DNA of 64,000 bases from Gerris lacustris (GCA_951217055.1 OX578286.1:28650720-28714719), one strand, 5' to 3'. Positions 11,576 through 21,959 are shown, counted from the stretch's first letter. The notes: generated by a model not told the origin, from the sequence alone. Numbers and translations are program-made.

Positions 11576-12285
11576 TTGTTCCGTTAATACCTGTCCTAGA
11601 CTCTGGATTTTCAATTACACCTCTATCCATTCCTTTTTAAAATGTCTCAGATTCAACCTTGAATATTCTTGTACTATTATTTTATCCTTAATTTCTTGCT
11701 CTGATGATGCTAATAAATTTAGTGAAACATTAGCATAAACTTTCTCACTGTGCTTTATTTGACAGCATCTTGCTATCATACTCTCTTATTTTTTATTAAT
11801 GTTCTTTGAATACTTATAATAGTGAGAATTATTGTTATAAAAAATCTGTATTAAAAGTTAAATATATTTTATTTTTGAATTTGAATTTATAATAATAAAA
11901 ACATACAATTATATTTTGTTAGGGGGTTGAAAAAGAAGGCTTTCCAAGTTTTTAACAGCTGTTTTTATTTATAGAGCTAAAGTAAAAGCAAGGTTTCATG
12001 TTTTTTAACAATTTTATTTTTACTTTTTCCATTTCATCTCAAGGCAATTTCTCATTTCTCACAAAACAATTTCCTGATGTAAAAGTTAACTACACTCTCT
12101 GAAAACTTTTACTGAAAATCTTTCTTTTTTTTAGTTCCATTTTAAACTTTGTTAATTGAAGGTGTCAACCTGTTCTGTTTTTAAGTTATACATTTGTTAA
12201 AATTTATCAATCTACAGTCACAACAAGAGTTCTTGGATTTTATTTAAAAAAAAAAAAAGCATCTTAATAAACTTTTACAATTTAT
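11576..12285. other. Unassigned AT-rich stretch
   Basis: No gene recognised. 'atgctaat...attagcat' near 11706-11736 makes a small stem-loop, judged chance. Confidence 0.45.
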
Positions 12286-12489
12286 TCCTGTGATAGTCCA
12301 GGAGATAACGTTTTTGCACGCTATCTTCAACAAAAAAACAATATTATATATAGGAAAGACAATTAATAAAGGAGTATTGAAAAATAAACTAAGTAGACAA
12401 AAAAATATGTAATAAGATAAGAAATAAAAAAAAATACCTGTTTTAAACTTTACAACGTTCAAATTGTAATTTTTAGTGTAGTCTACTAT
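12286..12489. repeat. Solo family D end plus a fragment shared with 4.7 and 61.5 kb
   Basis: 'gatagtccaggagataacg' with 'ttgcacgctatctt' (12291-12330) is a family D terminus without its partner. The following 'ttaataaaggagtattg' block repeats 4.74 kb. Confidence 0.6.
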
Positions 12490-12573
12490 GATAGTCCAGG
12501 AGATAACTTGCAAAAAAAGTGTGTGACTAACACCAAGCTAGAATTTGTGTACAAGTTAATCTGTTAGTGCCTT

Positions 12574-12651
12574 CATATTTTACGATTTTGGTAGTATTCA
12601 TACTACGGAACGATTAAATTTTAATTTAAATCAAATTGTGCCTTGTTAGTA
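12574..12651 (-). mobile_element. 5'-truncated SINE insertion with 16-bp target-site duplication
   Basis: The family D left arm is split by 78 bp that match the 3' part of the tRNA-derived SINE at 18.35-18.53 kb (tail 'gaatactaccaaaatcg' on the minus strand). The insert is flanked by an exact 16-bp direct repeat, 'aatctgttagtgcctt', at 12558-12573 and 12652-12667. Truncation at the 5' side plus a long TSD is the signature of target-primed reverse transcription by a partner LINE. Confidence 0.85.
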
Positions 12652-12872
12652 AATCTGTTAGTGCCTTTCAATAATAAGTATTCGGCTAAGTTCGTCTGCA
12701 AGACATAGCTTGGCAATAGGCATTTGAAAAAAACAAACAATCCTGTGGAGAAGGGCCATGTCCCGTCCATTTTGGTGGACAATATGATTTTCATGATCCT
12801 GAGTACACAATTAGTTAGTAGACCAAAAATCAAATTCATGTTATTATGTCACTTGATGTGTGACGACTTTTA

Positions 12873-13140
12873 TTTGGAGTAATATTTGAATAACTAACCT
12901 ATCAAGTTATAAACTATTTGATTTGGAGTAATATTTGAATAACTAACCTATCAAGTGATAAACTATTTGATTTGGAGTAATATTTGAATAACTAACCTAT
13001 CAAGTGATAAACTATTTGATTTGGAGTAATATTTGAATAACTAACCTATCAAGTGATAAACTATTTGATTTGGAGTAATATTTGAATAACTAACCTATCA
13101 AGTGATAAACTATTTGATTTGGAGTAATATTTGAATAACT
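12873..13140. repeat. 49-bp tandem array in the family D loop
   Basis: Units begin at 12873, 12922, 12971, 13020, 13069 and 13118 (last partial), core 'ggagtaatatttgaataac'. Units are nearly identical, implying recent expansion. Confidence 0.95.
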
Positions 13141-13489
13141 GCTTCATCAACTTCATTTTTTGTCTACTAACACATTTTGTGCTCAGGGTCATGAAAATCA
13201 CATTGTCCACCAAAATGGCCGCTCACCACAGGTTAGTTTTAAATGCCTATTGCCAAGCTATGTCCTGCAGACAAACTTAGCTGACAACATGTTCTTTGAA
13301 GGCGCCAAAGGATTGACTTGTACCCAAAGTTCTAGCTTGATGTTAGTCAGATACTTTTTTGCACGCTATTTCCTGGACTATAAACCTATTAAACATTTAT
13401 AAACATAAATATGTGCATTCATTTTTTTACCATTTTACAGTGAAAATTTATTTTCCTATGCTTAGAAAACCTCTGTAGTTAAAGTGATT

Positions 13490-13800
13490 TTTTTTATTCT
13501 AAAGGGGAAAAACTGGTTTATTTCCTTAAACTGATCGTTATCAGAGAACCAAATCTAGTTTATTTTTTTAAACTGATCGTTATCAATGAACAAAAACTAA
13601 TATATTTTCTTAAACTGATCGTTATCAATGAACAAAAACAAATATATTTTCTTAAACTGATCGTTATCAATGAACAAGAACTAATATATTTTCTTAAACT
13701 GATAGTTATCAATGAACAAAAACTAATATATTTTCTTAAACTGATCGTTATCAATAAACAAAAACTAGTTTATTTTCTTAAACTGATCATTATCAATGAA
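13490..13800. repeat. 42-bp tandem array
   Basis: About seven units with core 'aaactgatcgttatcaatg' and 'aacaaaaactaatatattt'. As 42 is a multiple of three, the minus strand stays open (13754-13560) and gives a 14-residue repeat (LITISLRKYISFCS). That frame is a by-product, not a gene. Confidence 0.92.
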
Positions 13801-14205
13801 ACATTTTTTTCATAATCGCTTCGTTTTTCCCATTCGTGATGTGAAACACCAAACCTACTCAATGGAGAAACAAATGCAGCTAACTATAGGAGGAATAATT
13901 TTCCCAAAAAATGTGGTTCGACCACTTTCATAATTAATAAATAATGAAAGTATAAAGAATAAAATATCAATGAACGAAAATTTCTTGAATGACTTCACAT
14001 GAATGAATAAACATAAAATTGTTTATTCATACAAGCAGAATAAATCCATCAATGGAAAGTGTTTTACGAATGAAATATTGAGTTTAATCTACCGAACATT
14101 CACAAAACTAGAACGTTATAAAAACACTGATGCCACAAAACAACCTATAGTTTCTTGCACTAAGTATAAACTAGAAATCCATGCGTTCTGACACTTCTGA
14201 TAGCC
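13801..14205. other. Unassigned stretch
   Basis: No repeat or gene recognised. The 62-codon frame at 14003-14191 (+) has no known motif. Confidence 0.5.
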
Positions 14206-14520
14206 TTTTTTTAGGGTCCATTGGCAAAACCAAGGACCCTTATATTTTCCTGCGTGTGTCTGTCTATCAGTCCGTCTGTCGCCTACTCTCACGGCTACAC
14301 CTTTCGTCTGACCACTCTAAAATTTGGCATACATGTGTATAGTACCAACCCAGACATTTAAAAAATGTAGCGACTTAAAAAAAAAATATAATACTTCGAG
14401 CTGATTACAAAAATATATAATATTTTGTTTATAAGCTTTAATAGGGCGAGCGTAGGCGAGTTTAAAGTCTGTGTGAAAAGTGCTCCCCCCCCCCCCATCT
14501 ATCTCGCTTATGTAAAGTGC

Positions 14521-14552
<32 letters not shown>

Positions 14553-14868
14553 AATTTTATTCGACCAAAATAAAGATACAACTTTTTGAAAATTTCGATG
14601 TTTTATTTGTTTATTGACAAAATTAGTTTTTCTATAATTTTGCTCTTTTCGATGTATTTATATGTTTGTAGTACGCTTCACTGGCGAAAAAAATACTTTA
14701 TCAGAAGTTTGTTTATGTGTTTTGAGAATATCAGACCCATAGGATAGTTCAAAGTAGGATTTTTAGCATTTTAAAAAGCACCATCAATAGGTACTATTTA
14801 AACAATAATGTGTTCTCTACCGACCCTCGCTGCGTACTGCCTAGCACACACTTGACCTGTTACATTAC
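14206..14868 (-). mobile_element. Family B non-autonomous element, copy 3 (antisense)
   Basis: Antisense to 8.6-9.3 kb: starts 'agggtccattggc', has 'accaaggacccttatattt', the counterpart C12 run (14485-14496), an A-rich run near 14521-14548, 'gatgtatttatatg', and ends with the hairpin end 'cacacacttgacctgtta'. The hairpin is degenerate here (tgcgtactgcctagcacaca). Confidence 0.85.
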
Positions 14869-15216
14869 TAAATAAAAAGAGACATTGTTAAAACAATAAT
14901 TTGAACAAAATGTTGATTAAATAATTAGTAGAACAAATGTTTATTAAAACAATAATAGAAACTACGATTTTAATTGCATAATTACAAATGGAAATATCTA
15001 GTTAATATCTATAGAAAACTTGTAGTTTCAAGTGACTAATGAATGCATTATGACTTTGTAGTGTTGATGTTTTGTTTTGATTGGACAGTGAATTGATCCA
15101 ATCAGGAAGAAGAGAAGTTTTAATTGGATAATATGATAATATTAAGCAATGGAAGTAAAGTTTATCTTGCTTGTATAGAGTTAGGCTATAGTATTATAAT
15201 GAGGTAAAATTTAATG

Positions 15217-15277
<61 letters not shown>

Positions 15278-15369
15278 GTGCGTGTGTGTATTTGTGTATA
15301 ATTTAGTCGTACATAAATAATATCCATAATTAATTCTCTATATAGAAAGTTCAAATTGAGTATAGTTTT
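14869..15369. repeat. AT-rich stretch with (TA)n at about 15221-15272
   Basis: No gene. A pure TA microsatellite of about 50 bp sits at 15221-15272, followed by a short (TG)n-like patch. An imperfect palindrome around attggac/gatccaat is near 15079-15102. Confidence 0.7.
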
Positions 15370-15600
15370 GCCAATTAATGTAGTACATAGCTTTTTCGCT
15401 TCCAGTTTCGTACAATTTAATGCTTTTATGGTTTTACAACCTCATATATTATTGTATAATTTAATTAATCTATCACCGGTTTATCATCTGTCTAAATTGT
15501 TTTGATTCCTTGAAGTATCGATGCAGCAAAATTTAACGAGCGCAGACGGTTGAAACTAATCTGGCGCTAACTGGGAGCTATTTCTGCTCACTTTGTTGGG
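15370..15600 (+). repeat. Family F repeat, 5' fragment
   Basis: Diverged copy of the family F left end: 'ccaattaatgtagtacatag', 'atgcttttatggttttacaa', 'gagcgcagacggttgaaac' and 'taatctggcgctaactg'. The right half is missing. Confidence 0.65.
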
Positions 15601-15625
15601 GTTGTTCCAGGAGGCCAATTCTGTA

Positions 15626-15860
<235 letters not shown>

Positions 15861-15913
15861 ACTGTGACATTATATATCAAACATCGCTATATATCAAAGT
15901 GTTTTTATATAAT

Positions 15914-16334
15914 AGGTTTGTTCCAACCCCGCTATTTGTATCGTCCCGCGGATCGATCGGGAATCGTTTCGGACAGGTTTTATACGCATGCGCTAACATT
16001 GTACTGTATTAAATTCATGTCAGGTTGGAACGAGTTTAGGACTATTATTCGCACTGTATTAAAAACATTAAGGAAACCTAACAGTTAGGAAACCTTCCTG
16101 TTGATATTTGTAATTATTGACATAACTGCGCATGTCATACAAACCAGTACATGGTATTGTCAGAGGATCGTTGGGACCGTACAGTGAACGGTTCGAAAAC
16201 GATCCCTGCCGGGGTTGGAACAGTTTCGTGTACGGTACGAAACACTGTCCCAAGTCAGCTTGGAACGGCTTTTATCTACTGCGCATGCCGGTGACGATCT
16301 CGCGGACGGTACAATGCTCGGTTGGAACAAACCT
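15914..16334. mobile_element. Family E MITE
   Basis: Starts 'aggtttgttccaacc' and ends with its exact inverse 'ggttggaacaaacct', 421 bp, GC-richer than the surroundings. The triplet aat abuts both ends and may be a 3-bp target duplication. An internal 'ggttggaacgagttt' near 16024 is a further copy of the terminus. Related copies are at 56.72 kb and 6.85 kb. The frames running through it are incidental. Superfamily unknown; a PIF/Harbinger-like 3-bp TSD is only a guess. Confidence 0.8.
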
Positions 16335-16339
16335 AATGT

Positions 16340-16560
16340 AGTGAATCTGTAAAGTGATGCCAGACATTGAAGCAGATAATTTTCTGAAATTGGGTGATTT
16401 GGCATGGAATGACCCATATCTGATCTCCTTGATCTAGTATAGGTCCAGAGTTGGGTGGGCATCGTCGGGCCCCTGATGAGTCGGACGTGACGAAACGATG
16501 GCCAATCCCGAGCCAACATCTTAATCACGTTATGTCTGATGTAGGAACAGTTCGTCTTCA
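16340..16560 (+). mobile_element. Possible Penelope-like element LTR remnant around a hammerhead motif
   Basis: GC-richer block with no homologue elsewhere in the window. Minimal hammerhead ribozymes are known in the repeats of Penelope-like retroelements, and this block has such a motif. No reverse transcriptase or GIY-YIG domain is visible nearby, so the assignment is inference. Confidence 0.35.
16457..16503 (+). ncRNA. Hammerhead ribozyme-like motif
   Basis: The two invariant core strings occur in order and spacing: CTGATGA at 16473-16479 and GAAA at 16492-16495. Stem III pairs 16460-16465 with 16495-16500 without a mismatch and extends with one mismatch to 16457/16503; gttgg (16450-16454) and ccaac (16513-16517) could add to it. 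The cleavage position would follow C16466 (GTC), the favoured triplet. Stem II is short, gtc/gac (16480-16482 with 16489-16491) closed by a 6-nt loop. Stem I is only the self-complementary gggccc (16467-16472) with no loop, so a single molecule cannot close it but two copies could pair, as proposed for the minimal hammerheads of Penelope-like elements. Activity is not shown. Confidence 0.72.
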
Positions 16561-17084
16561 TAAAAATGAAATATTTAAATATATTTATATTTTAAAAAAT
16601 GAACTGAAATAAATAAATTAAAAATAAAACGATTTCTGAAATTAATATATAGTAAAAAATATGATATTCATATTGTTTGTAAATAAATATTTTATTTTGG
16701 TTATTTCTCTTTTAAAATAGTTAATAAAGATTAAATATATGATAGAAAATATATTTCATATATTAAAATATATACATATATGTATTCTAAAGTAATTCAT
16801 TTATGATATGGCAGAGGGATTATATAAATAAAAAATAAAAATTAAAAAACTTGTAGTTAAAAATATTAAATTAATATTAAATTTTTAATATTAACTAAAC
16901 AATGAGGAATCAGGTAAAAAAGCTCTTCAAAGGGCAGGTAATTTCTTTCACCATTAAACTTGGGACATGATTTTTATTTCCAATTACGGGATGTATTTTT
17001 TAATCCTCTCTTATTTTTATCGTTAATAATAAACAGGCTTTGCTTTATTATTATGTTCCAACAAGTCTAGGTAAAATAAAAAAA
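16561..17084. other. AT-rich unassigned stretch
   Basis: Very AT-rich, with no open frame of note and no repeat match recognised apart from short A/T runs. Confidence 0.5.
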
Positions 17085-17962
17085 AAATTCTGTCAATTAG
17101 TGTGGCACATAGCTTCCACTTTTTTCGGATAGGTAATTTGATCATTTTGTGTGTTTACAACCCATTGTTGTACCAAATTTATTTGATTTTACCCCGTTTT
17201 TTTAAATCTTTCAAAAATTGTTTTGATCTTTTACATGAATTAAAATATTAAATAAGCAAAAGTTAAATAGCGTACACGGTTGAAATTAATCTGGTGCTAT
17301 CTGCGGTCTACTTTCGACAAACCATTCTAAATTTCAGAAAAAAAAATCAAATTAGTAGTTTTGAAGATATAGGTTTGAATAAACGTATGTTTATGTGAAA
17401 GAAAAATAAATACGTCAGAAGGTTCTAACTTATTTGGGATCAACAATGGTCTAATCCCTAATTTCATTAAAATTGAACGAATAGTTTTTATTATATACAG
17501 GGTGACTGGAGTTATATGTGAAAAAATGAAGTGGGTTGTTCTACGCCTCAGGGGCTACAAAAAACACTATATAAACTATGGGTCAAATATTAACCGTTCT
17601 CCCTTAAGTTCAAATTTTATGATATTTTTAAGATCGCATGCCTTTGCTCATAAAAACACTAATTGCTCCAAAAGTAAGGGAGAACGGTTAATATTTGACC
17701 CATAGTTTATATAGTGTTTTTTTGTAGCCCCTGAGGCGTAGAACAACCCACTTCATTTTTTCACACATTACGCCAGTCACCCTGTATATCTTGGTTCGCA
17801 AAAATTGAGCGATAAACTGAAAGACCGATAGACAGACATGGAACTATAAATGTTCTCTGATGTCTGAAACAGATTTCTGTCTTTGAAATTGGAGTCATAA
17901 AATATTTTCGTTCTTCAGAACGACCAGATAGCTTCCGTTACCTTTGGTAAGCTCGGAAGCAA
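17085..17962 (+). repeat. Family F repeat, full-length copy interrupted by a foldback
   Basis: The left end is 'caattagtgtggcacatag' and the right end is the hairpin 'gcttccgttaccttt', 'ggtaagctcggaagc' (about 17931-17961). The body has 'aacttatttgggatcaacaa', 'ttggttcgcaaaaattgagc', 'gatgtctgaaacagattt' and 'cgttcttcagaacg', in the same order as the uninterrupted copy at 52.09-52.60 kb. The foldback at 17494-17788 lies between 'tagtttttatta' and 'tcttggttcgc', where intact copies read 'tagtttttaagatatgttgg'. Type unknown. Confidence 0.85.
17494..17788. mobile_element. Foldback/MITE with 113-bp inverted arms, 'cagggtg' ends
   Basis: Arms 17494-17606 and 17675-17788 are near-perfect inverted repeats around a 68-bp loop. 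Ends are tatacagggtgactgg and its complement. TA...CAGGGTG termini are typical of Tc1/mariner-superfamily elements with TA targets. The element has no coding capacity. The plus-strand frame in the left arm and loop is spurious. Confidence 0.88.
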
Positions 17963-18220
17963 AATACTCAATAGAATTTAAGAAAAAAATCATCTATAAT
18001 GAAGAATACACTTCGTAAAAACAATCAGAAAAAAACTGTAAATTGAATTGACGTAAGGTATTAGCAAATATGTATTTTTATTATCAAGTAAAAGCATATT
18101 CGATACATATATTTATTTTAATCTTTATAATTAGAATGATTTATTGTTATTACATAAATATAAAATTATTTATTGTCCTTCAATTTAAGAATGATATATA
18201 GCTATTTTAATATAAGAATA

Positions 18221-18525
18221 ATTATTTTAATCAAATTATAATTATTATTAAAGGAAACAGACAGAGAAAAATACACTCCAGCACCGGGATTTGAACCACG
18301 GGCCTCTATATCAAGGTATCATTAACGTAAGGAAAATCATTCTCCTGCTTAGCTTAGTTGGTAAAGCGCTATACTGGAAATATAGAGGCCCGTGGTTCAA
18401 ATCCCGGCGCTGGAGTGTATTTGTCTCTGTCTGTTTCCCTTAGTTAATAATAATTATAATTTGATTTAAATTAAAATTTAATCTTTCCGTAGTATGAATA
18501 CTACCAAAATCGTAAAATATGAATG
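18221..18525 (+). mobile_element. tRNA-derived SINE in a palindromic arrangement
   Basis: The plus-strand head at about 18345-18412 looks tRNA-like: A-box 'tagcttagttgg', anticodon-type stem ctata/tatag with loop ctggaaa, B-box 'ggttcaaatcc' and acceptor-like ctcctgc/gctggag. It is followed by 'ctctgtctgtttccc', an AT body and the tail 'gtagtatgaatactac' (a 7-bp hairpin). The B-box-to-body half is also present inverted on the left (18221-18313 pairs with 18383-18477), so the copy is a long palindrome with about 90-bp arms. The missing long variable arm and the attached body argue against a functional tRNA-Ser. Confidence 0.75.
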
Positions 18526-18529
18526 AATA

Positions 18530-19790
18530 ATTATTTATTGTCATTCAATATTTGTGTAATTAATTGTCATTGTAATATTATAATAATTATTTATCATTCA
18601 ATATTAGAATTATGTATGGTCATTCAATATTGAAATGATTTATTTTCATTCAATATTAGAATGATTTATTGTCATTCAATATTTAAATGATTTATTCACA
18701 TTTGATATTACAATGTTTTATTCTCATTAGAACAATTTATTGTCATTCAATATTAGAATGATATATTGTCATTCAATATTAAAAATATTTATTGTCATTC
18801 AATATTAAAATGATTTAATGTCATTCAATATTGAAATGATTTATTTTCATTCAATATTAGAATGATTTATTGTCATTCAATATTAAAAATATTTATTGTC
18901 ATTCAATATTAAAATGATTTAATGTCATTCAATATTGAAATGATTTATTTTCATTCAATATTAGAATGATTTATTGTCATTCAATATTAAAAATATTTAT
19001 TGTCATTCAATATTAAAATGATTTAATGTCATTCAATATTGAAATGATTTATTTTCATTCAATATTAGAATGATTTATTGTCATTCAATATTTAAATGAT
19101 TTATTCACATTTGATATTACAATGTATTTTTCTCATTAGAACAATTTATTGTCATTCAATATTAGAATGATATATTGTCATTCAATATTAGAATGATATA
19201 TTGTCATTCAATATTAGAATGATATATTGTCATTCAATATTAAAAATATTTATTGTCATTCAATATTAAAATGATTTAATGTCATTCAATATTAGAATGA
19301 TTTATTATCATTCAATATTAGAATAATTTATCTTCATTCCATATTAAAATTATTTATTAACATTAAATATTACAATCCTTATTCAATATTAGAACGATTT
19401 TTTTGTCATTCAATAAAAATGATTTATAAACATTTAACATTAGAATGTAGTATTCTCATTCAATATTAGAACGATTTTTTTGTCATTCAATAAAAATGAT
19501 TAATTCACATTTAACATTACAATGTTGTATTCTCATTCAATATTAGAACGATTTTTGTCATGCAATATTAGAATAATTAATTGTCATTCAATATTAAAAT
19601 GATTTATTCACATTTAACATTACAATGTTGTATTCTCATTCAATATTAGAACGATTTTTGTCATGCAATATTAGAATAATTAATTGTCATTCAATATTAA
19701 AATGATTTATTCACATTTAACATTACAATGTTGTATTCTCATTCAATATTAGAACGATTTTTTGTCATTCAATTGTTCATATATTCATCC
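18530..19790. repeat. 26-bp AT satellite with 104-bp higher-order unit
   Basis: About 48 units of 'tgtcattcaatatta' plus 'gaatgattta'. In the middle, four-unit blocks repeat exactly at 104 bp (ttgaaatgat at 18831, 18935 and 19039). The right part uses variant units (tcacatttaacattacaatg). There are no other features inside. Confidence 0.95.
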
Positions 19791-20326
19791 TCATTAAAAT
19801 ATTAAAATGATTGTAGACTTAAAAGCAAACGTCAACTTTTTTTTTTTCTTCCAAACTACAATCTATAAAGTTGGTTCATTAATTATTCCATAAAATTTGG
19901 TCATCTGTGATTGATGCTTAAAAGGCAATGTAAAAGGAAAGAGCAAAGTTTGAAAAAAAAAAAAAAAATAATAAGGAAAAAAGAGCTTTGTTAGAGGAAA
20001 ACTTGAACAAACAGAAAAAAAAAATCTGGACCGGAGATGAGGAGAAATTGCCCTAGTTTTAAAATATTAGAAGAACTGAAGTCTTTGCTCCACCCCCCCC
20101 CCCCCCCCCGAGCAACTAATAAATCTCACAGTTATAAATAGATCCACAGCAACAAAAGCGACTCCATTTTTTATTCAAGCTTTTAAAAAGTTTAAATTGC
20201 TTAACCACAAGCTATTTGAACGAAGCTAACAACAATTATTTCTAATTATTTGTTTTTGTTTAACAATTGTCATTGACTTATTATAAAGAATTAAATTATA
20301 AACTAACAATTTCATTAAAAAATAGT
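19791..20326. other. Unassigned stretch with homopolymer runs
   Basis: No gene. T10, A16 and a C-run of about 18 (20092-20109) are seen. There is no repeat match apart from those runs. Confidence 0.55.
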
Positions 20327-20665
20327 ATGCCAATTAGTGTGCCACATAGATTACTCGTATACTTTAATTATGTTATGCTTTTACTATCTATTTTTTATAA
20401 TTAATTTAAGATTTTTTTTTTTTTTTGGAACGAAGTTCCTTATGGCACGTTCTGGAGCCCGGGAGTGAATCCAAAAAAACGACCAAAATCACCGTCACGA
20501 AATCTACCGATGACGATAACTTGAGTAAAAGATCACCGAGTTAGATGAAATTTGCTACACATGTTCATTTTACCAATGCCCAGGCTGAGTTCGTTGGAAA
20601 ACGTTATCCACCCAAGCGTTCACGCGCAACGCTCGCGTATACGTAAGCTTAAGAAATACGGGAAA
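20327..20665 (+). repeat. Family F 5' fragment followed by family A copy 2
   Basis: 20327-20400 is the left end of family F (ccaattagtgtgccacatag). 20429-20665 is family A: palindrome ggaac-gaa-gttcc, 'gatgacgataacttgagt', 'gaaatttgctacacatgttc' and 'caacgctcgcgtatacg'. The frame at 20552-20746 runs from repeat into flank. Confidence 0.75.
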
Positions 20666-20764
20666 AATGTTATTAAGGAAGCCTGTTCCTTGACTTGTTT
20701 TGTTTATTTTTGTTATATATGTCAAAAATGTCACTTTGTTTTGTAAATAAATAAAATATAATCA

Positions 20765-21340
20765 TGTAAAATTTCACCCTAATACAAGCAGAAGCTGTAG
20801 AGTAGGGAAGAGATATATTTTATAATATTTTAAATTAATTGGCCGGGTAGGTAGAAAACAGTCCTATTTCAATCCAAACTCCTTTAACAAATATACTCTA
20901 TTATAAACTCATCATGATAAACTTTTTTCTTATATTTAATATATATTTATAGTAAGACGCTTACTTTAATTATACAAATAATGCTTTTCTTTTAATTTTG
21001 CCTTAACTCTGCTAGGTACAAACAGTTGTTTTTAATATTAAATCTCTTATATCTGCTTCTTTAAAGTGCTAATAATTATTGTTATTTATAAAAATAATAA
21101 ATAAAAAACTGTGCAATGGACGAAAATGTGTATTTTCTCTCTACTGGAGGTAAAATATTGTATGTACTTCGTGAGTGATAATTATCTCCCTCGGCTGCGC
21201 CTCGGGAGCTAATTAGCGTTATTCCCTTAAAGAGTCTAATTCGCCTCGGGATTTAGGGACCATGGTTATATAACCCACTTTTTCGCTCAGGGAATAATGG
21301 CTTACTTTACTCCCTAGGTGCATAAATAACTATTAATTAA
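20765..21340 (+). repeat. Family L followed by family K copy 2
   Basis: 20765-21015 matches 26.2-26.5 kb ('gatatattttataatattt', 'tcttttaattttgcctt') and, more weakly, 58.0-58.26 kb. 21015-21340 matches 11.25-11.57 kb ('gtgcaatggacgaaaatgtg', 'gtgcataaataactatt'), with an internal deletion in the CCTCGG block. Confidence 0.72.
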
Positions 21341-21427
21341 TTCATTGTATTTTTTAAAAAAATAAACATCTTTTCTATTCTATTCTATTCTAAATAACTA
21401 TTATGTCTCTAATTTTAAAAGTTCTAA

Positions 21428-21935
21428 AACCCAAATCAGTTTCAGACATCAGGGAACATTTATGGTTCCGTGACTATCTGTTGGTCTGTCTGTCTGGCGC
21501 TCAATTTTTGCAGATTGACATATCTTAAAAACTGTAAGTTCGATTTTAATAAAAATTTGTATTATAGGTCATAATTAGCCCTTTGTTGGTCCCATATAAG
21601 TTTCAATCTTCTGCGCCCATTTGTTTCGCTTCAACATACGCACAAACATTTATTTACACCTATATCTTCAAAAGTACACATGTGATTTTTATGAAATTTG
21701 GGTGGTTTGTCGAAAGGTAGCACCAGATTGATTTCTGCCTACGCTCTATAAAATCTGCTTAATTGATACTTTATTTCATGTAAAAAATCAAAATAAATTT
21801 TACATTAAAAAAACAACGGGGGAAACAAGTAAATAAATTATAAAAGAATGCCTTTAAAAAGCATAAAATCAATAAAGCAGGTGATTGGATGCGAGGAAGC
21901 TATGTAGCACACCAATTGACAGTCTATTTTACATT
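21428..21935 (-). repeat. Family F repeat (antisense), lacking the 3' hairpin
   Basis: Reverse of the 52.1-52.6 kb copy: 'tttcagacatcagggaacat', 'gcgctcaatttttgcag', 'aagtttcaatcttctgcgc', 'ggatgcgaggaagctatg' and 'cacaccaattgacag'. The terminal hairpin side is truncated at 21428. Confidence 0.8.
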
Positions 21936-21959
21936 GATGTATCAATTTAGCAAATTTTA

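Larger units (their letters stand above)
12490..13385. mobile_element. Family D foldback element with tandem-repeat loop
   Basis: Long inverted arms. The left arm (12490-12839) has 'tagtccaggagataac', 'gacatagcttggcaatagg' and 'ttttggtggacaat'. The right arm (13160-13385) carries the complements 'attgtccaccaaaat', 'cctattgccaagctatgtc' and 'tttcctggactata'. Between them lies an array of a 49-bp unit. A related copy at 31.96-32.28 kb has only one such unit. The structure (long terminal arms around a repetitive loop, no transposase) is that of a foldback or non-autonomous TIR element. Its superfamily is unknown. Confidence 0.8.

Noticed and set aside
11700..11740. CTGATGA...GAAAC with atgctaat/attagcat hairpin
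   Set aside because: The required stem II closing pair is absent and stem III has no partner upstream; the simple hairpin explains it.
16068..16561. Frames of 61-133 codons around 16 kb
   Set aside because: They cross the family E MITE and hammerhead block without a known domain; GC-richer repeat DNA is open by chance.
18345..18415. Functional tRNA-Ser(GGA) gene
   Set aside because: Anticodon loop fits, but there is no long variable arm, the T-stem has mismatches, and a SINE body follows; related truncated copies with TSD exist in the window.
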